In this document: piece by piece, positions 45,199 to 56,465 of the stretch
Layout: each line of letters opens with the position of its first letter
Position numbering within the stretch: position 1 is the first letter of the stretch
Source: Ailanthus altissimus
Lineage: Eukaryota > Streptophyta > Magnoliopsida > Sapindales > Simaroubaceae
NCBI GenBank assembly: GCA_946807835.1
Contig: OX327684.1
Location: 15,710,501 to 15,774,500 of the forward strand
DNA: 64,000 bases
Direction of reading: 5' to 3'
Made by a program: the position numbers and the translations under genes
Notes under the pieces: generated by a model
What the model was told of the DNA's origin: nothing
The model's input: the letters and a program-made list of their open reading frames with translations, nothing else
Databases searched by the model: none

Positions 45199-46071
45199 TA
45201 TAAGGGCAGGATTTATGGCACCTCTTTTTTACACATAAGTTTTGACACAATTTTTTATCTATTAGATTATTTTTTATTTAATGGTTAAGATTAAAGTTGA
45301 GGTGCACTTATTATATTTTTAAAAGTTAATTAATGATTAATAGATCCCACAATAATAATGTATTATTTTCTCTCTCCCATTTTATTTCTCTTTTTGTTTT
45401 TATCTCATCTAACTTATTTTCTCTCATATTAATGCTTTCATCATTTTTTGTGTACAAATATCATATTTAACTAAGTTTAATAATTTTTCCTTTTAAAGTT
45501 GTATTTATAAATTTTATAAATTATATAGAACTCAAATTAAAATTATTTACTATTTTTTAAATATATTTAAATTTATAAATTAAAATCATGCCCAAGTGAA
45601 TTTGTTTGAATTTATAAATTTTGAGAATGTATATGTATGAATACAAACATATTTATATAGTAATTTATAGATACAAACATATTTCATTTGTCATGATTTT
45701 AATTTATAAATTCAAATATATTTATAAATAATAAATAATTTCAAAAATGAGTCCAATATAATTTATAAAATTTATAAATACAATTTTAAAAAGTGAAATT
45801 GTTAAACTTTGTTAAATATTATATTTGTACACAAAAAAAGAATGAAAGTATTAATATGAGAAAGAAAAATAAGTTAGATGAAATAAAAAGAGAAATAAAA
45901 TGGGAGAGAGAAAATAATATATTATGATTACTATAGGGGTCCATTAGATATTAATTAACTTTTAAAAATATAATAAATGCACCCCAACTTTAATTTTAAC
46001 CATGAATGAAAGGTGATTTAATAACTAGAAACTTGTGTAAAAAAAAAAGTGTCATGAATCCTACCCTATAT
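45199..46071. mobile_element. Long inverted-repeat element F (MITE-like)
   Basis: Termini TATAAGGGCAGGATTTATGG and, inverted at 46071, TATAGGGTAGGATTCATGAC. The arms pair over more than 300 bp each: TTAAAGTTGAGGTGCACTTA, ATTTTTAAAAGTTAATTAAT, CTCTCTCCCATTTTATTTCT and TTTGTGTACAAATAT all recur in inverted order. The centre (45600-45720) is also palindromic. No coding capacity. Flanked by TA-rich repeats on both sides, which hides any target duplication. Confidence 0.75.
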
Positions 46072-46289
46072 ATATAGAGATATGGGATGAATTAGTAGAA
46101 GGGATGGAATCCACCGCCTTATAATAAAATAATATTATTTTGTAATTCCTATTTTATTATTACAATATTCTTTTTTTTACCATTTACCCTTTTCAGGGTC
46201 GAATTTGGATGGTAAAATAGCATAAAGGACTAACAACCACCAGACCAAGCCCTTAAATTATTTTTAGTTAAAATTTTTATAAAGTAAAT
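46072..46289. other. Short AT-rich spacer
   Basis: No gene or repeat pair recognised. Confidence 0.4.
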
Positions 46290-47227
46290 TGTTGGAGGAA
46301 TCACCATTCTCTTTGTGAAATTAGGTTAAAATGAAGAACCCTAACCATGTTCAACATTGAATTATAACTTTTTTGCGTAGCGGAATAATCTGTATATCAA
46401 GCAAAAATAGTAAGAATTCAAAGTAGAAAATAAAGAGCACAACACAATCACTTACATAGTTCGGCCAAATTGCCTATGTCTATAGTGGATCTAATGATGC
46501 TAACCTCTCTTATTAACTTCTTAAAGATTTTACAAGAACAACCCAATGAAGAACCTTAAAAAAGATCTAATATTTAGTGTACCTTTACTCTACCACGAGC
46601 AATGAATACTTAAATAACGGTTTTACCCTAGTGCATGTAAACAACGGTTTCACCCTAGCGCACACAAACAACGGTTTCACCCTAGCGCACACAAGCACTT
46701 AGTATCTACCCAGTTCTTCCCTCTCTTAGAGTTTCTCTTAATGCTTGATCTCAACTAAAGGGTTTACATAAGGGTTATTTCGTGCCTATTAAACCTAATC
46801 CTTATTGGTGTAAGAGTCTACTTGTTTTGGAAGTCCAAAACTTCCCAAAACTCATAAATCTAAAATAAAAACAGAATCTGTCTGCTCTGTCGCCGCTATG
46901 CTGAGGTCCTGGCGCCACAGCGTTGAGTGTATCGCGCTTAGCACTGCGGTGCTGGTACACTGCAGCGCTCAGCCCTGTCACTAGCTCCGCACTTTTTTCT
47001 TGTTTCCTTTACATCTTTGAGTCCCATTTCATTTTCCTTATCGTGTCTCACAAGTCCTAGTCTTTCTCATGTGTATCCCACATGTTCTAAACTTCTTGTG
47101 ACTTTCTTCTTTGATATTCTTCTCAATTCTTTTCTAAACAAGATTGTTGAATCACCAAATCTCCAATAAACCCTTCCTTGATTCAAAATCTTCCAAATCA
47201 AAAGGTTTCTGGATTCGACCCACACCA
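46290..47227 (-). repeat. Probable copia LTR
   Basis: On the minus strand it starts TGGTGTGGGTCGAATCC (47227) and ends GATTCCTCCAACA (46290), 938 bp with TG...CA termini. It lies directly 3' of copia protease/pre-integrase text on the same strand, so it would be the 3' LTR of a deletion derivative. Contains TTCGGCCAAATTGCCTATG (plus strand) and a GC-rich block at 46890-46990. No partner LTR found. Confidence 0.55.
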
Positions 47228-47304
47228 ATACACTATCACCTAGAATTGAGTACAGTTAAGTCTCCACCAAGACTTAACTTTTTATGAGCTAGTGACTTTA
47301 GTCT

Positions 47305-47830
47305 CTAAAGGTATTTGTGCACCTTACATAAGATATAGATGCGTTGTATTCCTTTTTTACCCTCATTACCTTGGTGAGCACAGTTTAGATGTCGCCTAGT
47401 GGTCTGCATTACCCCAACACCTCGCATTGGGCCACTCATAACCATCCTAGTAAGCACATAGAGCCCCTTATTGTACTTCTTACCCTCAAACCTTATATAT
47501 CTTTTCTCTACCTTCAGTTTTTCTTTTTTTGCTCTAGTCAAATACCCCTCCTCATTGAGCTTGCCTATGGATATCAAGTTCCTCCTCAAATTTGGAATAT
47601 GCCTTACACCATGTAAGTCTCTAGTTTCTCCACCTTACATCCTCAACCTTATGTCACCAACTCTCATAATCTCACAAGTCATGTCATTCCTCATTAAAGC
47701 TTTACCTCTCTTGGCTTTGTAGTTGGTAAACATCGATCTGTCGGGATATATATGGACACTACACTCTGAATGTAGTATCCATTTACCAGGGTACTTTCTT
47801 CTTGAGGCAAGACACATATGATTTCATAAG
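47305..47830 (-). pseudogene. copia protease and pre-integrase pseudogene
   Basis: Minus strand. 47817-47635 reads WILHSECSVHIYPDRSMF, matching the copia protease WILDSGCSxHMxxxxxxF; the catalytic Asp is His and the following Gly is Glu, so it cannot be active. Then 47589-47305 reads RRNLISIGKLNEEGY, RYIRFEGKKYNKGLYVL and HLNCAHQGNEG, the GAG-pre-integrase block. Integrase, RT and RNase H that should follow are missing, and the next landmark is the LTR at 47227. A deleted copia element. Confidence 0.75.
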
Positions 47831-47839
47831 TCATGTCAT

Positions 47840-48900
47840 TCCTACTCTTATGATAAGGGATATGGAGAGGTACTTGACTCTAGCCTAGGTAGGTCAGGTA
47901 TCTTTTCTAGACCCAGTCATGGGGTTCTATGTTGCAATGGGGTCTGCCTTAGATGTAAGTCTTCCGCTTCTTACTCTGTTCTGTTTTATTCACTTATTTA
48001 TGTGTTCATCTGTTATAAATTTTCTTTATTTCGTGCAGTCCATCTATCTTCTCTCTCGATTCTGGTCGAGGTGCTTGACATAACAGCCTGAGCCTAAAGT
48101 GCTAAGAATGATCTTGCTCAATCCAAAGCAAAAACTTTACGGGCAAAGAGAATTGTTGAGCAAGAGAGAAAAATGGAGGATGAAGAGAGCGCCAAGTTAG
48201 AGAAGATGATGACCGCCCATGCCACAATGGAGAGTAAGCTGTCATAGCTTGAGCACTAGAGGAGGTTGGTCGAGCAGAAGATGACCAACTCTCTGGCCAC
48301 GACGGAGAGCCGTATTGTCGAACTGACATGCCAAAATGAAGAACTTTAGACCCAGCTCTTGATGGCTCTGCGAGAGATGGAGCTGATCAAGCAAAACAAG
48401 AATTCCTTGGTGGCGTAACTTGATTAGCAGAGGAATCACTAGTCTACTGGTCATGAAAAAGGCTTCTGCCGAGGAGCGATGGAAGGGTTCCAAAGGTAGA
48501 TCACCCTTTTCAAAGAGCACTACCCAAGAATTGACCTCCAGTGGTTGTGAAGCCTAGCCACTGAAGAATCATAACATGAATGGGAGACCTCTAGAGCTCA
48601 AGATGCCAAATAGGCATTAATGCCTTCTGGTGCTAGTACTGGTGCTGATACTAATGATGCTACTCCTATCGATGCAACTACTGTTGCTGGTGGTGTTACA
48701 GTTGTAGGCACCAGCGAGGCCACTCCTCCCGCTGACTAGGGCCAAACTACTGTTGTTGCTACCGTTCAGCCTCTTAGGCTAGTTAAAGCTCCAGTCGATC
48801 ATCTTGCCCCAGCCAACTCCGAGATGGTTCTTGTTGTGGATTTAGAGGTGCCCGACATGGCTCTGGCAGCATGAGCTCTTGCCTTGTCTTTTACCTTCTC
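47840..48900 (+). pseudogene. Coiled-coil gag-like relic
   Basis: Plus-strand reading gives a charged helical protein: KTLRAKRIVEQERKMEDEES and AKLEKMMTAHATMESKLS (about 48125-48245), QKMTNSLATTESRIVEL (about 48275-48325), then FKEHYPRIDLQWL (about 48510-48550). These resemble the C-terminal part of plant gypsy gag-like or transposon proteins in which a coiled coil precedes a PGxDxSxL block. An Ala/Thr-rich tail follows. GTAAGT at about 47955 and GTGCAG at about 48035 could be old intron borders. At least eight stops. Family identity is uncertain. Confidence 0.45.
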
Positions 48901-50298
48901 TTCTACTTTCTTTTCTTTCTCTTTTTTATAAAGCTTGGAATTCTTGTAATGTTTAAAACTTCTTGTAATACCTTTTGCCAATGAATGTAAGTATTTTTCA
49001 TTCTTCTAGTTCTTATGCTGATCTATTCTTCTTATAACTATTTGCAGTGAATTTATTTTCTCATATAGGTAAGAGTACAATAATATAACTGGACCACTTA
49101 TAATATTGAATTTGCAATATGAGAAGTATGTTAGTATAACTGAGCTGCTCATAATAATTGTAATCTGTAATAATAGTATTTTAGTAGTAGCCGAACTGTT
49201 CAAGATAATAAAATTTATAATAAGAAAAGCTAAATGAATTGCCGAACTGCTTCAAATAATAGCAATAGTTCATGAATAACTTGATGAGTTTTTGTTGCAA
49301 ACAAATAGTTCCTCTACTGCCATAAGGCATCAAGCTAGGTCATTTAAGCACCAATAATAACTATACGAGCTTGATCCCTTATAATAATTTAAAATAGAAA
49401 CCCGCTTGGCATGCCTTATTGTAATAGCCAGTTTGGGAAACAGATGTGACAAATAACAGTGGGCTCGGCGTGAAAATATGACAATAGTTAGTAAAACTCA
49501 AGATAATAACCAACCCGTTGTTGCGATGAAAATTATCCTGTAAAGACTTAGAAGTTATAAATAATAATACCTCGCATGATTGAGGCGCGATTGAGCAATC
49601 GTTAACAACAAAGTGGACATAGTATAATAGTTGAGCTAGCGTGATGCCGCTAAACGGACAGCTTGCGGCCACTTGAGAAATCATTGAAAAACATGGCCAG
49701 CTTAGAGTAATAATACTGAACAAGTAACTTGCATGTGTATTTCTCTCTCTTTTACAGTTTTAATCTTCAGAGGACTTTCTGGACATATTCCCAGCATATT
49801 CCTTGACATGCTTCTAACTCTACTTCTGCTGCACTTCTATCATTTGCCAAATATCCTTCTACTGATCTTTTTCTAACATGCTTCTATTACACGCCAAGTA
49901 TCTTTGTGACATATATTAAGCATATTCTTGGCATATTCCTTATGCTTGTTTTCGCTAGTGGATTTAGTTAAGTGTGAGTTAAGTTTGATCTGCTCAAATC
50001 AGTTTTCTAATAGTCTCTTTCTATTCAACTCGGTCGTGGTTCAAGTTATTTTCAAAGAGTTGGTCTTTTGATGACTTCACTGGCTATACCTGGTTAGCCT
50101 GTTTGGCATACAGCCAACTAGTGTCTGTTTTAACCAAGTTTCTTCGTTGATCACGTAGGCATTAAGATGAACCGATCTTGTTAGTATGTAAAGGGTGGTT
50201 TTAGCCATATCTTAGCCTGTCCTACTGAGCAGGTGTTTCAGATTGTCGATCAGGTTCTTTGAATCCGAGCAGGTTCTCCATTGTCTAGCCTTGCTAGG
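48901..50298. other. Non-coding stretch with diffuse repeats
   Basis: No gene recognised. Bases 49080-49280 contain imperfect repeats of TAATATAACTGRRCCRCTCATAATA-like units of roughly 60 bp. Bases 49780-49950 repeat CATATTCCTTGACATGCTTCT-like words. Such text is common in retrotransposon 3' non-coding regions. Confidence 0.35.
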
Positions 50299-50787
50299 TG
50301 TCACGGACCTTTCAAGAACTATGCCACCTTAGACGCATTATGCACTAAGCAACCTAGAAAACCACATAAAGAAGAGAAGAAACACGCTCACAAAATGTTT
50401 GAGAAAAAGCTATCTATATTGCCGAAGAAAATACAAGCTATGAGATTATATTGTGCTTTATACAACTGAAGGTCTCCTCTTTATATACTAACAGTCCTAT
50501 ACAATTGATGGATGAGATCTAAACGATCTAACGGTATACATACAAGATGGAATAATATTCCATGGAATATTTCTAGATGCCATCACATATGCTATGGAAT
50601 ATTTCCCTTCCAAATAAGGGTTAACAACTTTAATAAGTCATATACTTGGCCCAGATCTTCACCCATGTCAGTGGGTCTTCGAGAAGCACTGACCCGTAAA
50701 CCACTTCAGCAACCCATATAGCTTCTAAAAGGCTTTGTCACACACAAAGTGTTCAAAAAAATACTTGAGAACACTTGGGGCATGACA
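50299..50787 (-). repeat. 3' LTR of element G
   Basis: 489 bp, TGTCACGGACC...GGGGCATGACA in plus reading (inverted-repeat ends TGTCA/TGACA). It aligns with 57729-58220 throughout. Confidence 0.88.
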
Positions 50788-50799
50788 TTCTCCCCTGCC
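50788..50799 (-). promoter_or_regulatory. Polypurine tract of element G
   Basis: Minus strand GGCAGGGGAGAA directly before the LTR start TGTCATGCCCC. Confidence 0.8.
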
Positions 50800-51180
50800 A
50801 AATTCACGCGACGCCCTTGTCGCGTTTTCACTAGAAACTGTGCACCTCGTTCTTCAATCTGCCGCTATGCACTCTCGTATTTCTAGCATGCACCAATATC
50901 GGGTAACTCTTTCCACCAATATCGAGTAACTCTTCACTGTCTCGAAAGTATTCATACCTTATGTGAGACATTGCCAACCCTCTTAATAATAGAAAATGAC
51001 CACTCCTCCCTACGATCAAGGACCTTGTGAAGTGGGCGTGCTGTCTTACGTTATGGTGAAAGATCATCTCTATCACCAAGAGTTTGGGTCGGTGCTTACG
51101 TGCCATCCTTAAATATACATATACTTGTGTATTAATACAAGTGTATATTTTTATTAAATAGCTAATACTCATTTATATGG
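50800..51180 (-). other. 3' end of element G internal region
   Basis: A minus-strand open stretch (51172-50831) lies next to the PPT where the end of integrase or a chromodomain would be expected. Its text (for example RNTRVHSGRLKNEVHSF) does not match a domain I recognise. It may be the eroded C-terminal end of pol or 3' untranslated sequence. Confidence 0.3.
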
Positions 51181-52490
51181 TATTATGCATGTAACGTTAC
51201 AGATCTACAGAAGTTTGGATCAGATCTAAAGGATTTTGGATCAGATTTAAAAGAGTTTAGATAAGGGTTTATAGTTAGCCACGCTGAGAGATATAAATCC
51301 TAAATGTTAGCACAGTTAAGGGTTAGTTAGTTATAATACTTAGCAAATCTAAGAGTTTGAGCCTTGTCTGTAATAGGATATAGACCTGAGAATATACTAG
51401 TAACTATATAGTTGCAAGAGTTACAATCGGGTGCCAGAAAATGCTAGTTGACGCAAGTATGTGAGACTTGCGAGTCTGTCGGTGGATATCTTTTTATATA
51501 GATCAGCATATGTTGTACCTATAGGGTATAGATGGTCGTTCCTAACCGACCGTAAGCTTGGAGCTAGTCTTAACATATGGGTATCCAGTCAGGACTAGAT
51601 ATGGGACATTCACGAGGGTCTCCGATAGATACCCAATGTAAGCCGTCAATGGAGAGTCCTGTCGAGTTAAGTAGTATACGCGATCCTTTGACCTGAGTGC
51701 CACGGTGGGCTTGTAAGTGATCCACCATACTTTAGTTCCACGCATGTCACAGACCTTTCATGGTGTGACCGTTGGGTGTCGCTGGGTATGATTTGATGCT
51801 TATGGAGTCTGGTGTGTATAGATATGGGATCCGTCAGCTCTCTCATGGAGTTAGATAACCAGATGCTTCAAGATTATATCTCAGAAAGTCTTGTAGCTAC
51901 AAGCAATCATTCCGGGAAAGAGTTCCGCCAAGGTGGAACAATATGGCAAAGGAGTTTGCGCATATTATTCAGTGAGATACAAGTTTAGAGATAGGACATG
52001 AATGAGCACTAGGAGATTTGACAGCGATAATCTATATCCCCAGCACATCCAGGATATCATGACGGAAGGACTATACGTATACATTGTAACCTTAGCTTAT
52101 ATGGTTCAACGTGTTGATTTGTATATCTGTGACGTGTACGTGAGACATTGCTTATGGACTCATGGAATAGTTTCATTTGATGAATCAGGCGTAGGACCTA
52201 GGGAGTTCCGTGATATGGAGTGTACTCGTTGTGCACTAGGGCAGCGTACCAGATTAAATTATTTAATCCAACAATATTCAGTACTACTACGGGAGTACGT
52301 GCATGTCTGTATTTAAGTGTTAAATACAACAATTAATCAATAATTATTATTTACTAATTGTATAATGATACATAGCATATTATGGACCCTCAGTTGAGTT
52401 TACCTAAGTGTGAAATTTGTGAGACCCACTAGAAGGTAGAGTTGGTAACTATTTATGAGGTATAAAATAGTCATTTCACACTATAATTAT
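51181..52490. other. LTR-like segment of unidentified type inserted in element G
   Basis: A less AT-rich block with no protein similarity. Its phrases (GGGACATTCACGAGGGTC, TGTGACCGTTGGGTGTCGC, GGGATCCGTCAGCTCTC, TTCCGCCAAGGTGGAACAAT) have the style of long plant LTRs, and I have the impression of having met such text in copia LTRs, without certainty. No paired copy is in the window. Open stretches 51542-51745 and 52002-52316 are not supported as genes. Confidence 0.35.
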
Positions 52491-52882
52491 TTAATTGTTA
52501 AATAATCATTCTCTCTCTTATTATATTATATTTATATTATTATTATTAATCTATATATATAAAAAGAGAGAGAGAGAGAAAAAAAAAAAGAAAAAGAGTG
52601 TGCAAGTGTATGGGTGTATAGCCATTTGGCCAAGAGAAAAGGGAAGAAGAAATGGAGAAAAAGAAAGAAAAAAGAAGAAAGAGAAAAAAAAATAAGAATA
52701 ATGAAATGGTTTCATTTTTCTTTATGGTTCCATTTGAAGCAATGGTAGATTGGATGTTTCAAATTTTCTATTTCTTATCATTTTAGAGAAAATGATATAA
52801 ACAGACACCCTGCCATTTTAGGGATTAAGAGTTAATCCCGTGCTAAATATAAGGTTGCTATTCTAGCTCACCAAACCCATCG
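52491..52882. other. Low-complexity and unassigned spacer
   Basis: A purine-rich low-complexity tract (GA repeats then A/G runs, about 52558-52700) that produces Lys/Glu-only open frames, followed by about 180 bp without recognised features. Confidence 0.5.
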
Positions 52883-55027
52883 TGTTTGACAGGACCCGAC
52901 CTGAGACCCTCTACTATAAATTCCAGCGGCCCTGCCAGGCACCCCGACGGAAATTCCTCCGAACCTAATTGGATAAGTTAAGAAATTCCGCGAGGCGAAT
53001 CCCTTTTTCTATTATTGTTACTACTAAGAAGATCTAGTAATATACATGAAAACGACTTTTTAGTTTTAAAAACAAACGGACAGAGTTTCCCCTATTTTTT
53101 CAAAAATCCACATAAACCTGCAAAGAAATTTCACTTCTAATTCCAACACATCTCAATTCTACCAATTCGGACCTCCGGTCCTTTTCAAATCAAATCCAAC
53201 ACAACTCAATTATTTCGTGTAAATCATAAAACAAGCATAATCATAAAAAGTAAAAACGATCATCATAAACTGGAAATCTCTTCTTCTTGATTCAACACAT
53301 ACTTACAAATATACATGCCTATAACTATTATGCATAAAGTAAAGAGTGCTATTAGCACATTTACATGTACAAAAATTATCTTTGGATTCGGCCCACTACT
53401 CGGCGATAGGAGAATCAACAGCTTGCGTTCCGAGACCTGCACCTGGGAAAGGGGTTTAAAACATAAAACATAAAACGAGTGAGCTAAAGAAGCTCAGTGA
53501 GTGTAAATGAGAATTCAATTACTAGAATATTATACAAAGATAGCAATTTCTAAAGTACATGCAGAATTTATGCTTCTAAAACAGATGTAAAATTGTAAAA
53601 CGGTTTCTAATATCATATGCTAATGAAATCTTGCCGAGCGGGTTTTATCTACATATTTGGAAAACTATATTCAGAATCTGTATAACATAATAACTACTGT
53701 GTGCATATAAAATGCATAAATGCTATCGGTAAATCGAAAACTAGTAAAATCCTCGCTCGGCCATTTTCTTTCTAAATTGTACCAATGGTAACCCTAAAGC
53801 TCTATACCCACGCAGCGACTCAACTAGCACCGCATACGTGAGTAGGTCACGGGGCACCTCAACTAGCAGCACCCACAGTGACATCTCAAGACATCTCACT
53901 GGCTACGCAGCGGAATCCTACATCGCATGCATATAGCTAGACAATATCCCGTACACATAGAGCGACTCACATGACTCGACATCCCGACTTCCCGGAGTTA
54001 GTGACACACCCCCAAGACCTGCCCATGTGCACGGGATATACTGGCCGGGTCTAATACAATCATCACCACTATAATCTGAGGGTACCAATGGCTTTAAAAC
54101 AAATGCAGAAATTTTAAAACTGTTTCACAATCTATCATGTAAAAGCATGTCTATGAATATATCAAGATCATAAATCATGTTTATGCATCGAAAGCTCATA
54201 AAACATACATAGTCATTGTGCGAAAACATAATAACCGAAAAGTAAAAGAAATGGCAGATTTCCACTCACTACCGCTCCGCGCTCAATTTTGCTCCCGATT
54301 CCTGCTCCTGTTAACGCTCTCGGTTATCCTCACCTCTTTTTCTTGAATTTCCACTAATAGAGACTTCAATTGAGCTTAGGGATTGGTTTGTAACCTTAAT
54401 TTGGCTTGATTACACATGAAAAATCATGAAAAAAAAACTTGAATAGTCACTGTAGCAGCACCCCCTTTGAAGCTCGAATTTCTCTCTTTTTTTTGGCTAA
54501 GTGTTAGTTTGATCTCTCTTCCAATTTCTACACACTTCTAACATATATATAGTGCTCCCTCAATTTATCATTTTGCCCTTCAACTTACTTAAAACTTCTA
54601 ATTTGCCATTAGTTAAAAACTAATTATGTAATTAGTTCATTTGTAACTATTTAGTTAGAATAGTTCAAAGAACTAACTAGAACTTCCAACTTGGCAATCC
54701 ATGAGATTTCTTCTAATTGGTCAATTCTCTAATATATGGATTATGTTTCTCAACAAAGGCTTGTTCCATTCATAATCCTTAAATGGAAATTCATGTAGTA
54801 AATTAAAATTTTCTTTTCCAAACCAATAGAGAAAAATTCTAAAAATATTCTAGGGTCGTTCGGCGCACCGATCAAGTGTGAAATTACCAAATTAGGTCTG
54901 ATATCTCTCACGTGCACTATAAAGAAAATATTTCTAATAGGGTTAAAATCGAGTAACCCTACGGTGTCTTATTTGTTCTATACCAAAATCTAGGCGCCAA
55001 TACTACTAATAGGGATTGGATATTACA
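52883..55027 (-). repeat. Candidate gypsy LTR (solo or fragment)
   Basis: On the minus strand it would start TGTAATATCCAATCC (55027) and end GGGTCCTGTCAAACA (52883), about 2.1 kb. The TGTAAT start, the GGTCGGGTCCTGTCA-like end and an internal CTCACTGAGCTTCTTTAGC stretch (minus strand, about 53490) are of the kind seen in Tekay/Del LTRs. No partner, and the flanks (CATCG, ATTTT) do not match, so a solo LTR with target duplication is not shown. Confidence 0.4.
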
Positions 55028-55044
55028 ATTTTGCGCCTTTTTAT

Positions 55045-55385
55045 TGTGGGCCCCCACCCCTCTACTAGCAGGGTGGGGTCCACCCCTACTCGGTGGGCCC
55101 ACTCAAAGGAATATCGGAGTCCCCCCTCCTTTCTTTCGCCTTTCCGAGGCTCGAACCCAGGACCATATGGGGTTCTAAGACCACTGGGGAGCACCTCTGG
55201 TACCACTTGAGCTAGTAGCTCAAGTGGTACCAGAGGTGCTCCCCAGTGGTCTTAGAACCCCATATGGTCCTGGGTTCGAGCCTCGGAAAGGCGAAAGAAA
55301 TGAGGGGGGACTCCGATATTCCTTTGAGTGGGCCCACCGAGTAGGGGTGGACCCCACCCTGCTAGTAGAGGGGTGGGGGCCCACA
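55045..55385. repeat. 341-bp near-perfect palindrome with tRNA-like A and B boxes (inverted SINE-like pair)
   Basis: Centre at 55215 (GAGCTAGTAGCTC). The two 170-bp arms are inverted copies with a single mismatch (55129 against 55301). Reading outward from the centre, each arm has TAGCTCAAGTGG (right 55216-55227), matching the Pol III box A consensus TRGCNNARNNGG, and GGTTCGAGCC (right 55273-55282), matching box B GGTTCGANYCC, 45 bp apart. This is the internal promoter layout of tRNA genes and tRNA-derived SINEs. The segment between does not fold into a normal tRNA by eye, so a SINE head is likelier. The outer half of each arm is G/C-rich (GGGTGGACCCCACCC). The mirrored 67-codon frames over the arms are by-products. 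Confidence 0.75.
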
Positions 55386-55770
55386 GTGTTGGTGATTAGA
55401 ACTGCACACAAGTTGATCTCCATGCAGACTCTTAAGAAATACGTGTATAATGTTACACGTTGAGGTGAGTTCTCTATCCTATAAATATATTAATACAATT
55501 AATATATTTTATTTATTGTGTTTATTGCAAGTTTCACGCTTCTGTCAGACTTAAATATGTATTTGATATATATTTAGGCAATAAACACAATAACACATGT
55601 ATACACCCACGTGTATTAAGATCCTCGACAATAACAAGTCCCTCGCACGATGCTTGACATGCCGTTGTTTGTCTCTACCCAACTTTTTGTGCTGAAAGTG
55701 CACACCATATGACGTCTTGAGTTGTTGAACGATACCCACACTCGACAACTCCTTGAGCTACCCCCACAAC
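55386..55770. other. Spacer between palindrome and element G pol
   Basis: AT-rich 55490-55600, then text that may continue element G (minus strand), but no domain is recognised in the open stretch 55748-55551. Confidence 0.35.
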
Positions 55771-56097
55771 TCACCTAATTTCGCTTGAGGCATCTATGTT
55801 GTAGTTGGTAGCGTAAACCCCAGCTTCAACTTTTCTCCTTGCTCGGTACCACCCTGATGTGGTTGCACCTGGTATGACAGTTGGCACAACCCCCTTGTGC
55901 TCTCCGAGCATTTCCGCAACCCTTGTTGGTAGTTTACCCTTGATTTTTTTAGCCTTATCATCCATCTCATTAACTATGGATGGATGTGCTTCTCCTTTAC
56001 ACTTAGTAACTCTCATTAGTTGAATGGCAGAAGGGATCTTAGTGTTGGCTTTTGGCTGAGATTGCCCACCCTTGGGCTTGTCTATCGTCAGTATCAT
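55771..56097 (-). pseudogene. Protease-RT linker of element G
   Basis: 108 open codons. SAIQLMRVTKCKGEAHPS and LPTRVAEMLGEHKGVVPT correspond to the SAxQLKRGxKKGEPTFL and LPxEVxEVLEEFKDVMPxELP segments between protease and RT in chromovirus-like elements. The frame stops (TGA) where RT proper should begin, and no RT is found downstream. Confidence 0.6.
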
Positions 56098-56111
56098 GTA
56101 AGGTCCTCATT

Positions 56112-56450
56112 TTATGATGCAACCGTAATCGAGTCGAAGAAGTGGCACCGCGTCATATTGCTCAATAACTTCATACTTAACACTACATCAAAATCATCAA
56201 GAGGTGCTATAGAGAAATTTACCTTGTCGGGCCATTTTCCTAGGTGGATATCGACCCCTCGAATCACTCCAACCAGTAGCTTGGCCACTGCGTTTACCAA
56301 TTTGAGTAATCCCTCTTCTTTCTCTATATAAAGTCCCAAGCGCTTCACCTCTACATGCTTAATGAAGTTGTGCGTTGCACTTGTATCTATCAACACTTGA
56401 ATTTTTATGCAGTTGATGTAGACTTCAACATACATGAGCACCTTTTCCAT
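56112..56450 (-). pseudogene. Aspartic protease of element G
   Basis: 112 open codons. IQVLIDTSATHNFI (codons about 18-31) is the retropepsin active site, normally LxDSGATHNFI or LVDTGATHNFI; here DTS-A replaces DTG-A, losing the usual Gly. VIRGVDIHLGKW and DDFDVVLSMKLL (normally DDFDVVLGMxFL) follow. It would process Gag-Pol. Lies between the gag knuckle and the RT linker in the correct order; single-base stops separate it from both. Confidence 0.85.
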
Positions 56451-56465
56451 TGGCTCGTTTGCAAT

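Noticed and set aside
52495..52695. Lys/Glu-rich 66-codon frame
   Set aside because: Low-complexity GA/A-rich tract; no gene evidence.
55216..55290. Possible functional tRNA gene
   Set aside because: A and B boxes are present, but the intervening sequence does not form an anticodon arm and acceptor stem by eye; a SINE head fits better.
55006..55463. Paired 64-79 codon frames on both strands with identical peptides
   Set aside because: Mirror by-products of the palindrome arms; the peptide includes the box B region and has no protein features.
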